Assembly: GCA_016223145.1 (NCBI GenBank)
Contig: JACRPN010000013.1
Span: 1 to 59,871, forward strand
From: Armatimonadota bacterium
GTDB taxonomy: Bacteria; Armatimonadota; Fimbriimonadia; Fimbriimonadales; Fimbriimonadaceae
Direction of reading: 5' to 3'
Length of the DNA stretch: 59,871 nt
The notes under the pieces were generated by a model. The model was not told where the DNA came from. It searched no databases and saw only the letters and a list, made by a program, of their open reading frames with translations. Positions 13,729-22,384 of the stretch are shown in pieces. Each line of letters begins with the position of its first letter. Position 1 is the stretch's first letter. The position numbers and the translations under genes are program-made.

Positions 13729-16143
13729 CTATTCTGTCAACTTCATCAGCGCTTTGGAGAGCAGCGAAGCGCCCTTCGCTCCATCCTGGCTTTTGTACGC
13801 CAGCAACAGCCCCCAGGCGGACATCGCGCGGGCATAGTGCGAGCCACATTCGAATTCGTTGTAGGGATTCCTGCGCGAGCCGTCGTGACGTTTGCGGATG
13901 CCGCGCACGATCGCCAGCCCCTCGTCCATGAGTCCCTCATAGATCATGTGGCTCGCCACCTGGTACTCGATCCCGGTCCAGACTTCGTCCGAGTACACAA
14001 ATGGGAACGCGGGCCGCGAACCCCTCGGCCACGAACAGAGCAGAAGCCCTGGCTCATCCTGCACCGCGTAAATGCGCTGCATGTTCGCGTGTTCGCCGAG
14101 TCTTGACTTGAAGTTGTGCTTGAAGATCGCCTTCATGGTCTTCTTCACGACGGCTTTGTCGTAGAGGTAGCCAAGACCCGCCACGTGCGCCGCAAGCTGC
14201 CCAAACACCTGGTCGCTCAAGCACCCTTTGCCATGCTGATATTTGGGAGCGTCCTTCGCCAAGCAGTCGATGGTCTGCTCGAAGTACTCGCCGTTGAACA
14301 TCGCCTCGACGGCCTTCTTCGAGCCCTGATCGAACAGCTTGCGATAGGTGCTGGCCGAGGCCGTATCGCCCAAGTGCCTTGCGATCTCTTCCCCACTTCT
14401 CAACGCCGCCAAGTAGAAGCTCTGCGTCAATGGATTTGGGCCCTGGAAGTTGATGTCGTAGGTGTTGTGTTGGTCGCCTTCGACCAGGCCGTCCTTGTCC
14501 CTGTCCCACTGAACCCACGCGAACTCAAGCGCCCGCTTGGCATAGGGCCACATGTGCTTGAGATACGCGTCGTCGCCTGAGATCCTCCAATCCCGATAGA
14601 GCTGCACCACACCGCCAAGCTGTCCATCAGAGGCGGCATGCCACAAGCTCGGCGCCTCGTTGAAGGGCAAAGGAATCCGGAAAACGATCGCGCCCTTCTT
14701 GCCTTGCTCTCCCTTATCAAACGAGTGCTCGTACTCGCTCTTTCGCATGGAGCGGTGCAGATCGGGGAAGAGATAGGCCTGCGTGAGCGCATAGTTCCAC
14801 ACATGCGTACATGAGCCCGAACAGCACCCATCGGCAGGCGAGCAGCCCTCCCAAGCCCACATGGAACCGTCCTCGGTGAGCAGGACCGTGGGGGAGCGCA
14901 GGGTGCTTGCGGTCGCAGAGACCGACTCCAGGACCTCCGCCGGCAGCTTGCTCTTGAAGATCGCGTCCTCGAAGCTTCGTGTGGCCTTGTGAAGCTGCTT
15001 GCGTCTGGCGAAGAAGTCTTCGGCGGCGTCCCACGCCGTGGGCCAGCGCTTGGCGTAGGGGTTCACCCAGCGGTATTTCTTGTCGTCGGCCGTGCCGCCC
15101 GGATAGCCCCAATAGCGCTGGTTGTTTGGAAAGCACCAGGAGATGAGCACCGGCAGCTCGGCGGATTCGCCAGGCTTGAGGGTGACCTTGAGGCCGAGGC
15201 ATCCCGAAGTGGGGTCGCCGTCGCCACGGTCGTGTTTCTCTTCGAGCAGGCCGTCCGGCGAGAACATGTCCCAGAAATCGTGCAGGCTGTCGAACCAATC
15301 TCCCCGCAGCCAATGAGTGAGGTAGGTCACGTCCTGCCAGTCGGTCGTCAGCGCCATCGAGCCTTGTCGTGAGTGCTTTTCGCCGAACCGCCTGTTCGCA
15401 TACTGGATGCCCCGGCACGACTTTCCCTGGTGAAAGGCGTTGGAGGACTGCTCCTTCTGGCCTTGCGGCAAGGGGCTTCCCTGTGCGATGGCGTTATAGA
15501 GGTTGAAGGCAACCGTGGCGCGAAGGGTCCTGTTGCTTTTGTTTTTCAGCTTGTAGGTCAGGCAGGCAACGGGAAATTGCGAGTCGGCGGAGTTGCGCGG
15601 AATGAACGGGCTCCAGGCTTCCAACTCCACGTCCAGCGGCAGACCCTCTTTGTGGAATTGGAGCCGTGCAAAGGGAAACGTGCCCTTGAACACCACGTCA
15701 TCGAAGCACGGCAGTCCGTCCCCCTGCTGCCGAATCTGCCCATGCCCGTACCCCCAAAACTCCCTAGGATCGCCCACGAACTCCTTCATCCTGGGCCCCT
15801 GGATGACGAGACAGTGGGTTGCCCCCTCCTTGGTTTTCGCTCCCGCGGAAACTGCTTCCGAGTCCCGACTTGTCGGGAAGGAGGGGGTTGTCGAAGATCC
15901 CGCCGAGCGTAGCGAGGGGAACGAAGTCGGGAGGGGTGGAGACTCCTCTCCAACCCACAAAATCGGAAACGTCATCGGCAGAATCGTGCCCTTGTTCGGG
16001 CGGTTGTAGATCTCCCAGTCGCGCAGCGCTCCGCGCCCCTCCAAGCTGACGCAGCCTGTGCCTATCCCCCCTAACGGGAAGGCGACTTCGCGGAGGTTTT
16101 CTCCAAAGTAGGTGTAAGGAGCTTTGCGGTGACGTTGTGCCAT
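13729..16143 (-). CDS. GH116-family glycosidase (GBA2-like glucosylceramidase/beta-glucosidase)
   Basis: Glycoside hydrolase of 804 residues with the GH116 N-terminal beta domain (FPLGGIGTGCVSLEGRG, NRPNKGTILPMTF) and the C-terminal alpha-barrel (GCCSGSCTHVWNYALTQAYLF; LGGVVQLYRDWRISGDDAYL). The Asp in HNTYDINFQGPN aligns by motif with the GH116 acid/base. The nucleophile Glu normally lies shortly before the THVWNY-like stretch; WEGCSP is the nearest candidate here. There is no signal peptide, so it is probably cytoplasmic. Residues about 66-108 are Ser/Pro-rich and coincide with an R1 repeat inserted in frame. It may digest oligosaccharides imported by the nearby ABC system. Confidence 0.92.
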   Translation of the reverse strand: MAQRHRKAPYTYFGENLREVAFPLGGIGTGCVSLEGRGALRDWEIYNRPNKGTILPMTFPILWVGEESPPLPTSFPSLRSAGSSTTPSFPTSRDSEAVSAGAKTKEGATHCLVIQGPRMKEFVGDPREFWGYGHGQIRQQGDGLPCFDDVVFKGTFPFARLQFHKEGLPLDVELEAWSPFIPRNSADSQFPVACLTYKLKNKSNRTLRATVAFNLYNAIAQGSPLPQGQKEQSSNAFHQGKSCRGIQYANRRFGEKHSRQGSMALTTDWQDVTYLTHWLRGDWFDSLHDFWDMFSPDGLLEEKHDRGDGDPTSGCLGLKVTLKPGESAELPVLISWCFPNNQRYWGYPGGTADDKKYRWVNPYAKRWPTAWDAAEDFFARRKQLHKATRSFEDAIFKSKLPAEVLESVSATASTLRSPTVLLTEDGSMWAWEGCSPADGCCSGSCTHVWNYALTQAYLFPDLHRSMRKSEYEHSFDKGEQGKKGAIVFRIPLPFNEAPSLWHAASDGQLGGVVQLYRDWRISGDDAYLKHMWPYAKRALEFAWVQWDRDKDGLVEGDQHNTYDINFQGPNPLTQSFYLAALRSGEEIARHLGDTASASTYRKLFDQGSKKAVEAMFNGEYFEQTIDCLAKDAPKYQHGKGCLSDQVFGQLAAHVAGLGYLYDKAVVKKTMKAIFKHNFKSRLGEHANMQRIYAVQDEPGLLLCSWPRGSRPAFPFVYSDEVWTGIEYQVASHMIYEGLMDEGLAIVRGIRKRHDGSRRNPYNEFECGSHYARAMSAWGLLLAYKSQDGAKGASLLSKALMKLTE
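15821..15946 (+). repeat. R1 palindromic repeat, copy inside the GH116 gene
   Basis: Begins GCCCCCTCCTTGGTTTTCGC and ends GGGGTGGAGACTCC like the intergenic R1 copies at 17542 and 55200, with extra internal stems (TCCCGACTTGTCGGGA). It is 126 bases, a multiple of three, and lies antisense in GH116 codons about 66-108. The encoded stretch (EESPPLPTSFPSLRS... SFPTSRDSE) is low-complexity and sits between two conserved GH116 segments. Confidence 0.65.
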
Positions 16144-16321
16144 GGCGTTCCTTTGAATTCTATGGGCTCGGCGGCTTCCCCTGCTTGCCCGTCACCAGCC
16201 TGGGCTCAACGAAGATCCCTGACCGAAATGTGTAGGATCACAGGGAACGGTTTGGCATCCTGATAACACTTACTGGATAAGCCCCGTCGTGGTACGGATC
16301 GGGGCACTGGAGAAACAAGCC

Positions 16322-17425
16322 ATGAAGATCGCATCCACGATCACCTATTGTCTCCTCATCGCTGGCTGCAGCCAAACGGGAGGCGAGAAGCCCAACCCAA
16401 GCGGCAAACAACCCGGCGCCGCACAGACGTCAATGAGCCGCGACCTGACCCCCATCGAGGGTCTGAGCCGCTATGCCCTTGCCTCACCGATTTCCTTCGA
16501 GAGCGCCACGATCGTGCCGATCGTCGACGTCTCCAATTCGAAGGAAAACCCACCCCCTCAGGGAACTGAGGACGCCATCAGCCTGACGGAAGCCAAGAAG
16601 AACGGCTGGATCGAAATCCATGAGACCCCTGGCTCGGCCGAAGTGAACAAGCTCGAGGTCAACAACGTGGGCCCGAAACCAATCCTCCTGCTTGCGGGAG
16701 AGCTGCTTCTTGGCGGGCGGCAGGACCGCATCGTGGCCAAAGACACCATCGTGCCCCCCGGCAAGATGGTCGAAGTGCCGGTCTTCTGCGTCGAACCGGG
16801 ACGCTGGGAGGGCGAAAGCAAGAAGTTCGAAGGCCAGGGCCGCATGGTGCCCCAGTCCATCCGCGAGGAGACCTCGACCTCCCAGGACCAGCAGCAGGTC
16901 TGGGCCAAGGTCGGGAAGTACAACGAGACGATCAGCACCTGGGATTCGGGAGTCACCCTCGGAATCACCACCAGCGTTCGCGGCGGACTTTCCTCAAAAG
17001 AGCTGGACAAGAAGGTCAAAGCCGGCCTCCCAGCTCTTCAGAACGCCCTCAGAGGCCTGAAGAACGTGGTCGGATACGTCTATGTGCTCAACGGCGAGGT
17101 CCAGTCGGCCGAGCTGTTTGGGACGCCAAGGCTCTTCGACGCGGGCCGCGACGCCCTGCTGATAGGAGTGCTCTCCGATGCCGCCGTCACCAAGGCAGAC
17201 AAGGCCAAATCGGCCAAGATGTCGGACTGTGTGGCGTTCTTCAAGGAAGCGCTGACGGCCAACCGCCGCCAGACCGCTCTCAGGATAGGCAACTCCGACT
17301 ATGGTGTCGACGGCGTGAGGATTGCAGGCGCCGAGGCGGCGCTGCCGAGCTACAAGGCGGATTCCCCGGCCCAAGATTCCAGCGGCTTCCTCCACGGAAG
17401 CTATAACAAGAAGAAGGAGAAGTAG
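16322..17425 (+). CDS. ARPP-1 (DUF6569) family lipoprotein
   Basis: Lipoprotein of 367 residues with a signal peptide and lipobox LIAGC. The body matches the ARPP-1/DUF6569 family, with VPIVDVSN, EAKKNGWIEIHE, PILLLAGELLLGGRQDRIVAKDTIVPPG and VPVFCVEPGRW, all typical of that family. Its function is unknown in general. I start at ATG 16322, since the in-frame start at 16289 would bury the signal peptide. It is alone on its strand, facing away from GH116 and convergent with the GH113 gene, so there is no clear operon partner. Confidence 0.8.
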   Translation: MKIASTITYCLLIAGCSQTGGEKPNPSGKQPGAAQTSMSRDLTPIEGLSRYALASPISFESATIVPIVDVSNSKENPPPQGTEDAISLTEAKKNGWIEIHETPGSAEVNKLEVNNVGPKPILLLAGELLLGGRQDRIVAKDTIVPPGKMVEVPVFCVEPGRWEGESKKFEGQGRMVPQSIREETSTSQDQQQVWAKVGKYNETISTWDSGVTLGITTSVRGGLSSKELDKKVKAGLPALQNALRGLKNVVGYVYVLNGEVQSAELFGTPRLFDAGRDALLIGVLSDAAVTKADKAKSAKMSDCVAFFKEALTANRRQTALRIGNSDYGVDGVRIAGAEAALPSYKADSPAQDSSGFLHGSYNKKKEK

Positions 17426-17451
17426 CGTCGGCAGCTTGCCGATGACGAAGC

Positions 17452-17500
17452 GAAGAGCGAAGGGCGATGCGCGAAGGGCGATGCGTGATGAACGAAGCGC
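17452..17500 (+). repeat. Period-7 short tandem array (GAAGGGC/GATGCGC)
   Basis: Seven consecutive heptamers: gaagagc, gaagggc, gatgcgc, gaagggc, gatgcgt, gatgaac, gaagcgc. It begins 27 bases after the ARPP-1 stop in the convergent gap with GH113. No gene is encoded here. Confidence 0.65.
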
Positions 17501-17541
17501 CGGCGTCTTTGTCTGGCCTTCGTTAACGTGAAGGATGATGT

Positions 17542-17597
17542 GCCCCCTCCTCGTTTTGGTTCGTAAATGAGGAGGGGGTTGGGGGTGGAGACACTCC
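17542..17597 (+). repeat. R1 palindromic repeat, intergenic copy
   Basis: Perfect 10-bp stem CCCCCTCCTC / GAGGAGGGGG with a 16-base loop, followed by TTGGGGGTGGAGACACTCC. Sits between two converging genes where it could also serve as a two-way terminator. Same family as 15821, 55200 and (inverted) 56282. Confidence 0.65.
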
Positions 17598-17631
17598 GGA
17601 TCGTACTCGAGCGGAGCCTCACACACGACTC

Positions 17632-18693
17632 CTAACCCAGCCTCTTCCTCCTCCGGAGCATCCACCCTGTGCCCAACACGAGCGCCAGGGCGCCGGCGGG
17701 CTCAGGCACCATCCCATAGTAGCGCTCGACCACACCTTCCGCAAGTTTGTTCTGCGGTGTAAAGCCGTCGTCGTTCACCCCGCCGGCGGACGGCCAGGTC
17801 TCCCAGTTCCACCAGTACGCTCCCTCCCACCACGGCCTATCCCAAAGGGTCGAGAGCAGCGCTTCATAGCAATCTGCCTGTTCCTGAAGGTCCACTGTGC
17901 CTGAATTTCCCCAGGACCAAGGCGCCTTGTTGGCCCCATCCATCGATCGATAGCCCACCTCAGTGAACTCAATCCTCTGCGACAGCCCACGCCCGACTCG
18001 CCATGAGTCAAGGGTGCTGGACAAGGCGCCCCATCGGCTCTGGAGCTCCTGCAAAGAGGGGTCGTTCTTGTTCGTCAGTGGGAAATAGGCGTCAATGCCG
18101 ATCGTATCCAGCGCATCCCACCAGGAGATCGACGCATAGGCGTCCCAATTCGCCGAATAGGTGAGCGCACCCGAATAGCGCGAGCGTACTCCTGCGATCA
18201 CGCTCCGCCAAGACGAAGCCCACGACTCGGTTCGGTTGAACTCGCAACCCACGCTGAGTGCCTCGACACCGTTCGAGGCAGCGAATTCGGCCCAGTGGTT
18301 GATGAAGTCCGAATAGCCGCCAAACCAAGCCCCACTGGGATTGATCGTGCCTCGCCAAGCGCCGTTGCGCAGGTCCACCATGGGCTTGAGCAGCACCCTC
18401 ATCCCAAGGGAGTGGATCTTCTGGATCGCATGCAGCACGGAGGGTTCGCTCGCGCTGTATCGCGAGAAATCCTCCGAAATCGTGTTTGAGTTTTCGCCGT
18501 CCTGGAACCACCAGACGTTCAGCGCGACCGTTCGCACGCCAATCTGCTTCATCCGCTCGATCGAGGCATCCGACGAGGGCTGAAGCAGAGCGTTCTGGCC
18601 CCAGGGCGTCAAAGACATTCCGCGGACATTGGAGTCCGCCATCACCAACGTAACCAAAGCGCCGAAAAAGACGGCGCAAACAAAAGAGCGCAT
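17632..18693 (-). CDS. GH113-like endo-beta-mannanase candidate with PEP-CTERM sorting tail
   Basis: Secreted (beta/alpha)8-barrel glycosidase of 353 residues. Signal peptide 1-19; barrel residues include the catalytic pair expected for GH113: Glu151 in VGCEFNRTE and Glu245 in EFTEVGYRS. GH113 enzymes cleave beta-1,4-mannan. The C-terminus VPEPAGALALVLGTGWMLRRRKRLG region is a PEP-CTERM signal (VPEP, helix, Arg cluster), implying export and exosortase processing. I start at ATG 18693, eight bases after GCAGGAGGAG; the longer frame to 19032 overlaps the permease gene. It is downstream of sugar ABC permeases, so it probably releases their substrate. Confidence 0.82.
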   Translation of the reverse strand: MRSFVCAVFFGALVTLVMADSNVRGMSLTPWGQNALLQPSSDASIERMKQIGVRTVALNVWWFQDGENSNTISEDFSRYSASEPSVLHAIQKIHSLGMRVLLKPMVDLRNGAWRGTINPSGAWFGGYSDFINHWAEFAASNGVEALSVGCEFNRTESWASSWRSVIAGVRSRYSGALTYSANWDAYASISWWDALDTIGIDAYFPLTNKNDPSLQELQSRWGALSSTLDSWRVGRGLSQRIEFTEVGYRSMDGANKAPWSWGNSGTVDLQEQADCYEALLSTLWDRPWWEGAYWWNWETWPSAGGVNDDGFTPQNKLAEGVVERYYGMVPEPAGALALVLGTGWMLRRRKRLG

Positions 18694-18746
18694 GGTGCTC
18701 CTCCTGCTACTTTCTTCTACGGAGAGCCCGCGGCTCCTTCTTCGGC

Positions 18747-19583
18747 CTACCTTCCCCCCAACCCCGTCGTGACGATCCCGCGAACAAAGAACTTCTGGGC
18801 CAGGAAGAAGAGCACGATCATTGGCAGCGTGTGAATCAGAGCCGCGGCCATCAGCAGCTCGGTCGAGGTTCCCATCGCGTCCTGGAACATCCGCAGCCCG
18901 ATCGAGACCGTGTACTTCTCTGGCGTGTTCAGATAGATCAGCGGCCCCATGAAATCGTCCCAATGCCCTAGGATGCTGAACACGCAAATGGTGGCGATGG
19001 CGGGCTTGGAGAGCGGCATCAGCACGCTCCACCAGATGCGCAGATAGCCGGCGCCGTCGATTTTCGCTGCCTCGTCCAGCTCCTTTGGGATCGAGCGATA
19101 GAACTGGTTGAGCAGGAAGATGTAGAACGCGCCGCCGCCGAAGAACGCGGGCACCGTGAGCGGCGCGAAGGTGTCGATCGCGTGGAGGTTCCGCCAGATC
19201 ATGAACACAGGGATCATCGTCACCTGCGAAGGCAGCATCATGGTCGAGAGCACTAGCACGAACAGCACGCCCTTGCCACGGAACCGGAACCGGGCGAACC
19301 CATAGGCGACCAATGACGCCGAAAGCACGCTGCCCAAGGTCGCGACGGCCGTCACGATGACGGTGTTCAGAACGAAAAGCGTGAAGGGCAAGCTGGTCCA
19401 GGCCTTATGGAAGTTGTCCCATTTGGCGGGGCTGGGGACCCATTGCGGCGGGAACGCGAACACGGCCTCGGGGGTCTTGAGCGCGGTCGAGAGGGTCCAA
19501 AGGAACGGGAGGGCGAACATCGCACCGCCGAGGATGAGGAGCACCAGAGCAACTACCTTCGGAAGGGGAAAGCGCTTCGTCAA
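18747..19583 (-). CDS. Carbohydrate ABC transporter permease, MalG/UgpE type
   Basis: Inner-membrane permease of 278 residues with six helices, family CUT1. The EAA-loop signature is present as ELDEAAKIDGAGYLRIWWSVLMPLSKPAI. The N-terminal helix (VVALVLLILGGAMFALPFLW) is followed by PPQWVPSP, a typical MalG feature. It overlaps the MalF-type gene by four bases. Together with the upstream binding protein it forms an oligosaccharide importer. No ATPase gene lies in the locus, so it probably shares an MsmX/UgpC-like ATPase encoded elsewhere. Confidence 0.93.
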   Translation of the reverse strand: MTKRFPLPKVVALVLLILGGAMFALPFLWTLSTALKTPEAVFAFPPQWVPSPAKWDNFHKAWTSLPFTLFVLNTVIVTAVATLGSVLSASLVAYGFARFRFRGKGVLFVLVLSTMMLPSQVTMIPVFMIWRNLHAIDTFAPLTVPAFFGGGAFYIFLLNQFYRSIPKELDEAAKIDGAGYLRIWWSVLMPLSKPAIATICVFSILGHWDDFMGPLIYLNTPEKYTVSIGLRMFQDAMGTSTELLMAAALIHTLPMIVLFFLAQKFFVRGIVTTGLGGR

Positions 19584-20491
19584 GTCGCCTCCCCCGCTTC
19601 ATAGTGCACCCACTTTTTCGAGAGCCGAAATTGGAGGAGCGTGAGCACCAGCAGGATCAGGAACATGATCCAGGCCATCGCCGAAGCCTTGCCCAGCTTG
19701 AAATACTCGAAAGCGTTTCTGAACAGATAGAGCGCATAGAACAGGGTGGCGTTGTTCGGTCCGCCGCCGGTCATGATGTAGGCGTTGGTGAACACGCCCA
19801 TGGCCCCGATCAGGCCGACAATCACGTTGAAGAACGTCACCGGTGAAATCAAGGGCCAAGTGACGTGGCGAAACCGCTGCCAACCGCTCGCGCCATCCAA
19901 AGTGGCGGCCTCGTAATAGGTCTCTGAGACCCCCTGCAGCCCCGCAAGGAAGATCAGCATGCGCGCCCCGCCGATGCCCCAAAGCGACATCAGCACCAGC
20001 GCCAGGAGAGCTGTCTTCTCATTCTGCAGCCACTCCGGGCCGGCAATGCCGACCTTCGAAAGGCCGATGTTCAGCAGGCCGTTGTCCGGGTTGAACACCC
20101 ACAGCCATAGGATCGCGCTGGCCACCGACGGCACGATCGAGGGCAGGTAGAAGAGGGTGCGAAACAGCCTTTGCCCTCGCACGCCCGTATTGAGCAGAAG
20201 AGCGCACGCCAGCGAACCTGCAACCCCAAGCGGCACCGAGAGCAAGGCGAACTTGAACGTGTTCGAGAGGGCGGTCCAGAAGAGTTGGTCCTGCGAAATG
20301 AGGCGACGGTAGTTTTCAACGCCGACGAACTCGGCGCTGGCCAGGTCGTACTTGTGCAGCGAAATCCAGAAGGACTCCAGCATCGGGCCAAGGGTGAAAA
20401 TCAGGAACCCAAGCACCCAAGGTGAGATCAGCAGCCAGCCCCAAAGCTCTTCGAGCTTTGCCGGGCCTGATCTCTGCCTTCTTGGTTTCAC
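19580..20491 (-). CDS. Carbohydrate ABC transporter permease, MalF/UgpA type
   Basis: Inner-membrane CUT1 permease of 303 residues with six helices. N-terminal LISPWVLGFLIFTLGPMLESFWIS is characteristic of UgpA/MalF-type subunits, and the EAA-like loop reads YYEAATLDGASGWQRFRHVTWPLISPVT. Its stop overlaps the start of the MalG-type gene. A 153-base gap with R2 and octamer repeats separates it from the binding-protein gene, which is unusual within such an operon. Confidence 0.93.
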   Translation of the reverse strand: MKPRRQRSGPAKLEELWGWLLISPWVLGFLIFTLGPMLESFWISLHKYDLASAEFVGVENYRRLISQDQLFWTALSNTFKFALLSVPLGVAGSLACALLLNTGVRGQRLFRTLFYLPSIVPSVASAILWLWVFNPDNGLLNIGLSKVGIAGPEWLQNEKTALLALVLMSLWGIGGARMLIFLAGLQGVSETYYEAATLDGASGWQRFRHVTWPLISPVTFFNVIVGLIGAMGVFTNAYIMTGGGPNNATLFYALYLFRNAFEYFKLGKASAMAWIMFLILLVLTLLQFRLSKKWVHYEAGEAT

Positions 20492-20533
20492 CGATTCACC
20501 CGCACGCCATTCTGCCCTTCCTTCGCCATGGCC

Positions 20534-20587
20534 CCCTCACCCCCGTTCACTTCGTTCACGGACCCTCTCCCGCGAGGGGCGAGGGAG
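20534..20587 (-). repeat. R2 GC-rich repeat, intergenic copy
   Basis: On the minus strand it reads CTCGCCCCTCGCGGGAGAGG, a spacer, then GAACGAAGTGAACGGGGGTGAGGG. Same architecture as the R2 copies at 47440, 48337 and 56346. Lies within the sugar-ABC operon between binding protein and permease. Confidence 0.6.
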
Positions 20588-20595
20588 CCCTCACG

Positions 20596-20643
20596 GTGTC
20601 CCTTGTTCACCCGTTCACCCACTCTCCCGCTCTCCCACTCATC
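20596..20643. repeat. Period-8 short tandem array
   Basis: Six octamers: gtgtccct, tgttcacc, cgttcacc, cactctcc, cgctctcc, cactcatc. Immediately precedes (on the plus strand) the stop codon of the solute-binding protein gene at 20645, so on the minus strand it begins right after that gene ends. Confidence 0.6.
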
Positions 20644-20644
20644 C

Positions 20645-21967
20645 CTAGAACCCTGCCTCGTCAGCCAGGACGGCGTCGATCTCGCGCTTCATCAGCCTAA
20701 GCTGCGGCGCCACATCGATGTGCCCTGCGTTATACAGGATCTCCAGGTGGCGGTTGGCCACCACGCTCCACTCGGGCCAGCGCTCATCGATCGGAAGCTG
20801 CTTGGCGACGGTCATGCCCGTGACGAACGTGTCGGTCTGATAGGGCGCTTGATTCGCCGCCAAATACTCTGGGGACTCCAGTACAGCGCGGCGAGAAGGC
20901 GCCGAGCGCCTCAGCTTGCCATACAGGTAGAGCTCCGCCTCAGGGCTCGTCATGAAGCGCATGAAGCGCCAGCTTGCTTCGGGATGACGGGTTTCTGCAT
21001 TCATGACGATCTGGTTGCCCTTGCAGACGGTCAGGTTGGCACGCGGGCCCCGAGGGACCGGGCAAATGTCCCACTCAAAGCTCTTGACCGTCTTGCGCAG
21101 GATCGGGGTGACCCCCATCCAATCGATGATGAACCCAAGCCGGCCTCCCTCGAACTTGAACGCCGCCTGAGCGGCCTCGCCGGGCGTCGGTGCGACGCGG
21201 TCCACAAACCGAAGGTCCAGCAAGAACTGATAGGCTTCGATCGCCTCAGGGGAATCCAGCAGGCACGTCTTGTGGGCGTCGTCCAGCATCTCTGCACCGT
21301 AGCCATAGAGGATCGGTGCCTGATTGACGAGGCCGGGGAATTGCAGGCCCATCTGCTCGGGCGCGCCGTCCCTTCGGCGCTTGGTGGCGGCCAGGCAATG
21401 CTCCCTGAGGCGCGCCCAGGTCCATTCACCGCGCTTCCAGAGCTTGTAGGGGTCTTCCACGCCTGCTTTCTCGAGGATGGTCTTGTTGTAGTAGAGGATA
21501 TTGCCGCCTGGCAGGGCGTTCAGGCCATGCAGCCGCCCCTCATAGCGGCACTCCTCCAGCGTCCACGGGATGAAGTCGGCTTCACTGAAGTCCTTGTCTG
21601 CCGCGCCAAGCTCTGTGAGGTCGTGGAAGTACCCCCGCCGGACGAGCTGAGGGAAATCGTAGTGGTCCACCCGCGCAACGTCCGGAGCCGTACGCGAGGC
21701 GAACATGAGGATCAGCTTGTTGCGGTAGGCGCTGCCGGGCACCTTGAGAAGGGTCACGTGGAGATCCGAGTTGCGTTCGTTGAAGCGCCTGAGGAGCTCC
21801 TCTTCGGTGGCGAGCTGGTCGGGGTTGCCCCATGCCATGTAGCGAAGGTGGGTCTTGCCGTCGAGGGACTTGCCTTGGCAGCCGGCGAGGCTCAAGAGAG
21901 AAGCGGCAGACGCCGACGCCAAAGCGCCCTGGAGAATTTCTCGACGGGTGAAGGAAGGACGCGGCAT
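20645..21967 (-). CDS. Sugar ABC transporter solute-binding lipoprotein
   Basis: Extracellular solute-binding protein family 1, 440 residues. N-terminus TRREILQGALASASAASLLSLAGC combines a twin-Arg-like start with a lipobox (LAGC), so it may be Tat-exported and lipid-anchored. The fold signature LRYMAWGNPDQLATEEELLRRFNE and the aromatic ligand region LNALPGGNILYYNKTILEKAG are typical of CUT1 binding proteins. It heads the operon with MalF/MalG permeases and the GH113 enzyme; the sugar is probably a manno-oligosaccharide, an inference from GH113. Confidence 0.92.
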   Translation of the reverse strand: MPRPSFTRREILQGALASASAASLLSLAGCQGKSLDGKTHLRYMAWGNPDQLATEEELLRRFNERNSDLHVTLLKVPGSAYRNKLILMFASRTAPDVARVDHYDFPQLVRRGYFHDLTELGAADKDFSEADFIPWTLEECRYEGRLHGLNALPGGNILYYNKTILEKAGVEDPYKLWKRGEWTWARLREHCLAATKRRRDGAPEQMGLQFPGLVNQAPILYGYGAEMLDDAHKTCLLDSPEAIEAYQFLLDLRFVDRVAPTPGEAAQAAFKFEGGRLGFIIDWMGVTPILRKTVKSFEWDICPVPRGPRANLTVCKGNQIVMNAETRHPEASWRFMRFMTSPEAELYLYGKLRRSAPSRRAVLESPEYLAANQAPYQTDTFVTGMTVAKQLPIDERWPEWSVVANRHLEILYNAGHIDVAPQLRLMKREIDAVLADEAGF

Positions 21968-22018
21968 CGCTCGCCTACTGATTCGCTAGATTCGTTTGCG
22001 CGTCCTTTCCGATCGGCG

Positions 22019-22384
22019 TCAACCCTTCGGCTGAAACAGCTCGACCGGGTTGCCGGAGGGATCGAGCACCAGCGCCTGGGAGCCCGCAGGTCCATGAATG
22101 ATCCCGCTTCGAATCTCGACCCCAGCCTGGGAAAGCTCCTGGACCTTCGTCTCGAGATCGTCCACCAGCGCCACGAACCGGTTCCAGCCCCCCGGCTCAG
22201 GCTTTGTTCCGTCGGGCATCGGCTGTGCGGCCGAAGCCTCCGGCCCGGCGAGCCAAAGCTCCAGATCCTCTTTCTGCAAGATCAGGATCACGCGGCCCCA
22301 CCGCTGCTTAAGCTCAAAACCCAAACGCTCGTAGAATGGAAGCGCCAAGTCGACATCGTGAACAAGGTAGCGGACCGTTGCCAT
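22019..22384 (-). CDS. VOC-family (glyoxalase/bleomycin-resistance fold) protein
   Basis: Small protein of 121 residues with the two beta-alpha-beta-beta-beta modules of the VOC superfamily: VRYLVHDVDLALPFYERLGFE at the start, and FVALVDDLETKVQELSQAGVEI plus LVLDPSGNPVELFQP at the end. The C-terminal Glu of VELFQP is a usual metal ligand. The specific reaction (lyase, dioxygenase, resistance) cannot be read. It lies 51 bases upstream of the sugar-binding protein on the same strand and may or may not share its transcript. Confidence 0.85.
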   Translation of the reverse strand: MATVRYLVHDVDLALPFYERLGFELKQRWGRVILILQKEDLELWLAGPEASAAQPMPDGTKPEPGGWNRFVALVDDLETKVQELSQAGVEIRSGIIHGPAGSQALVLDPSGNPVELFQPKG

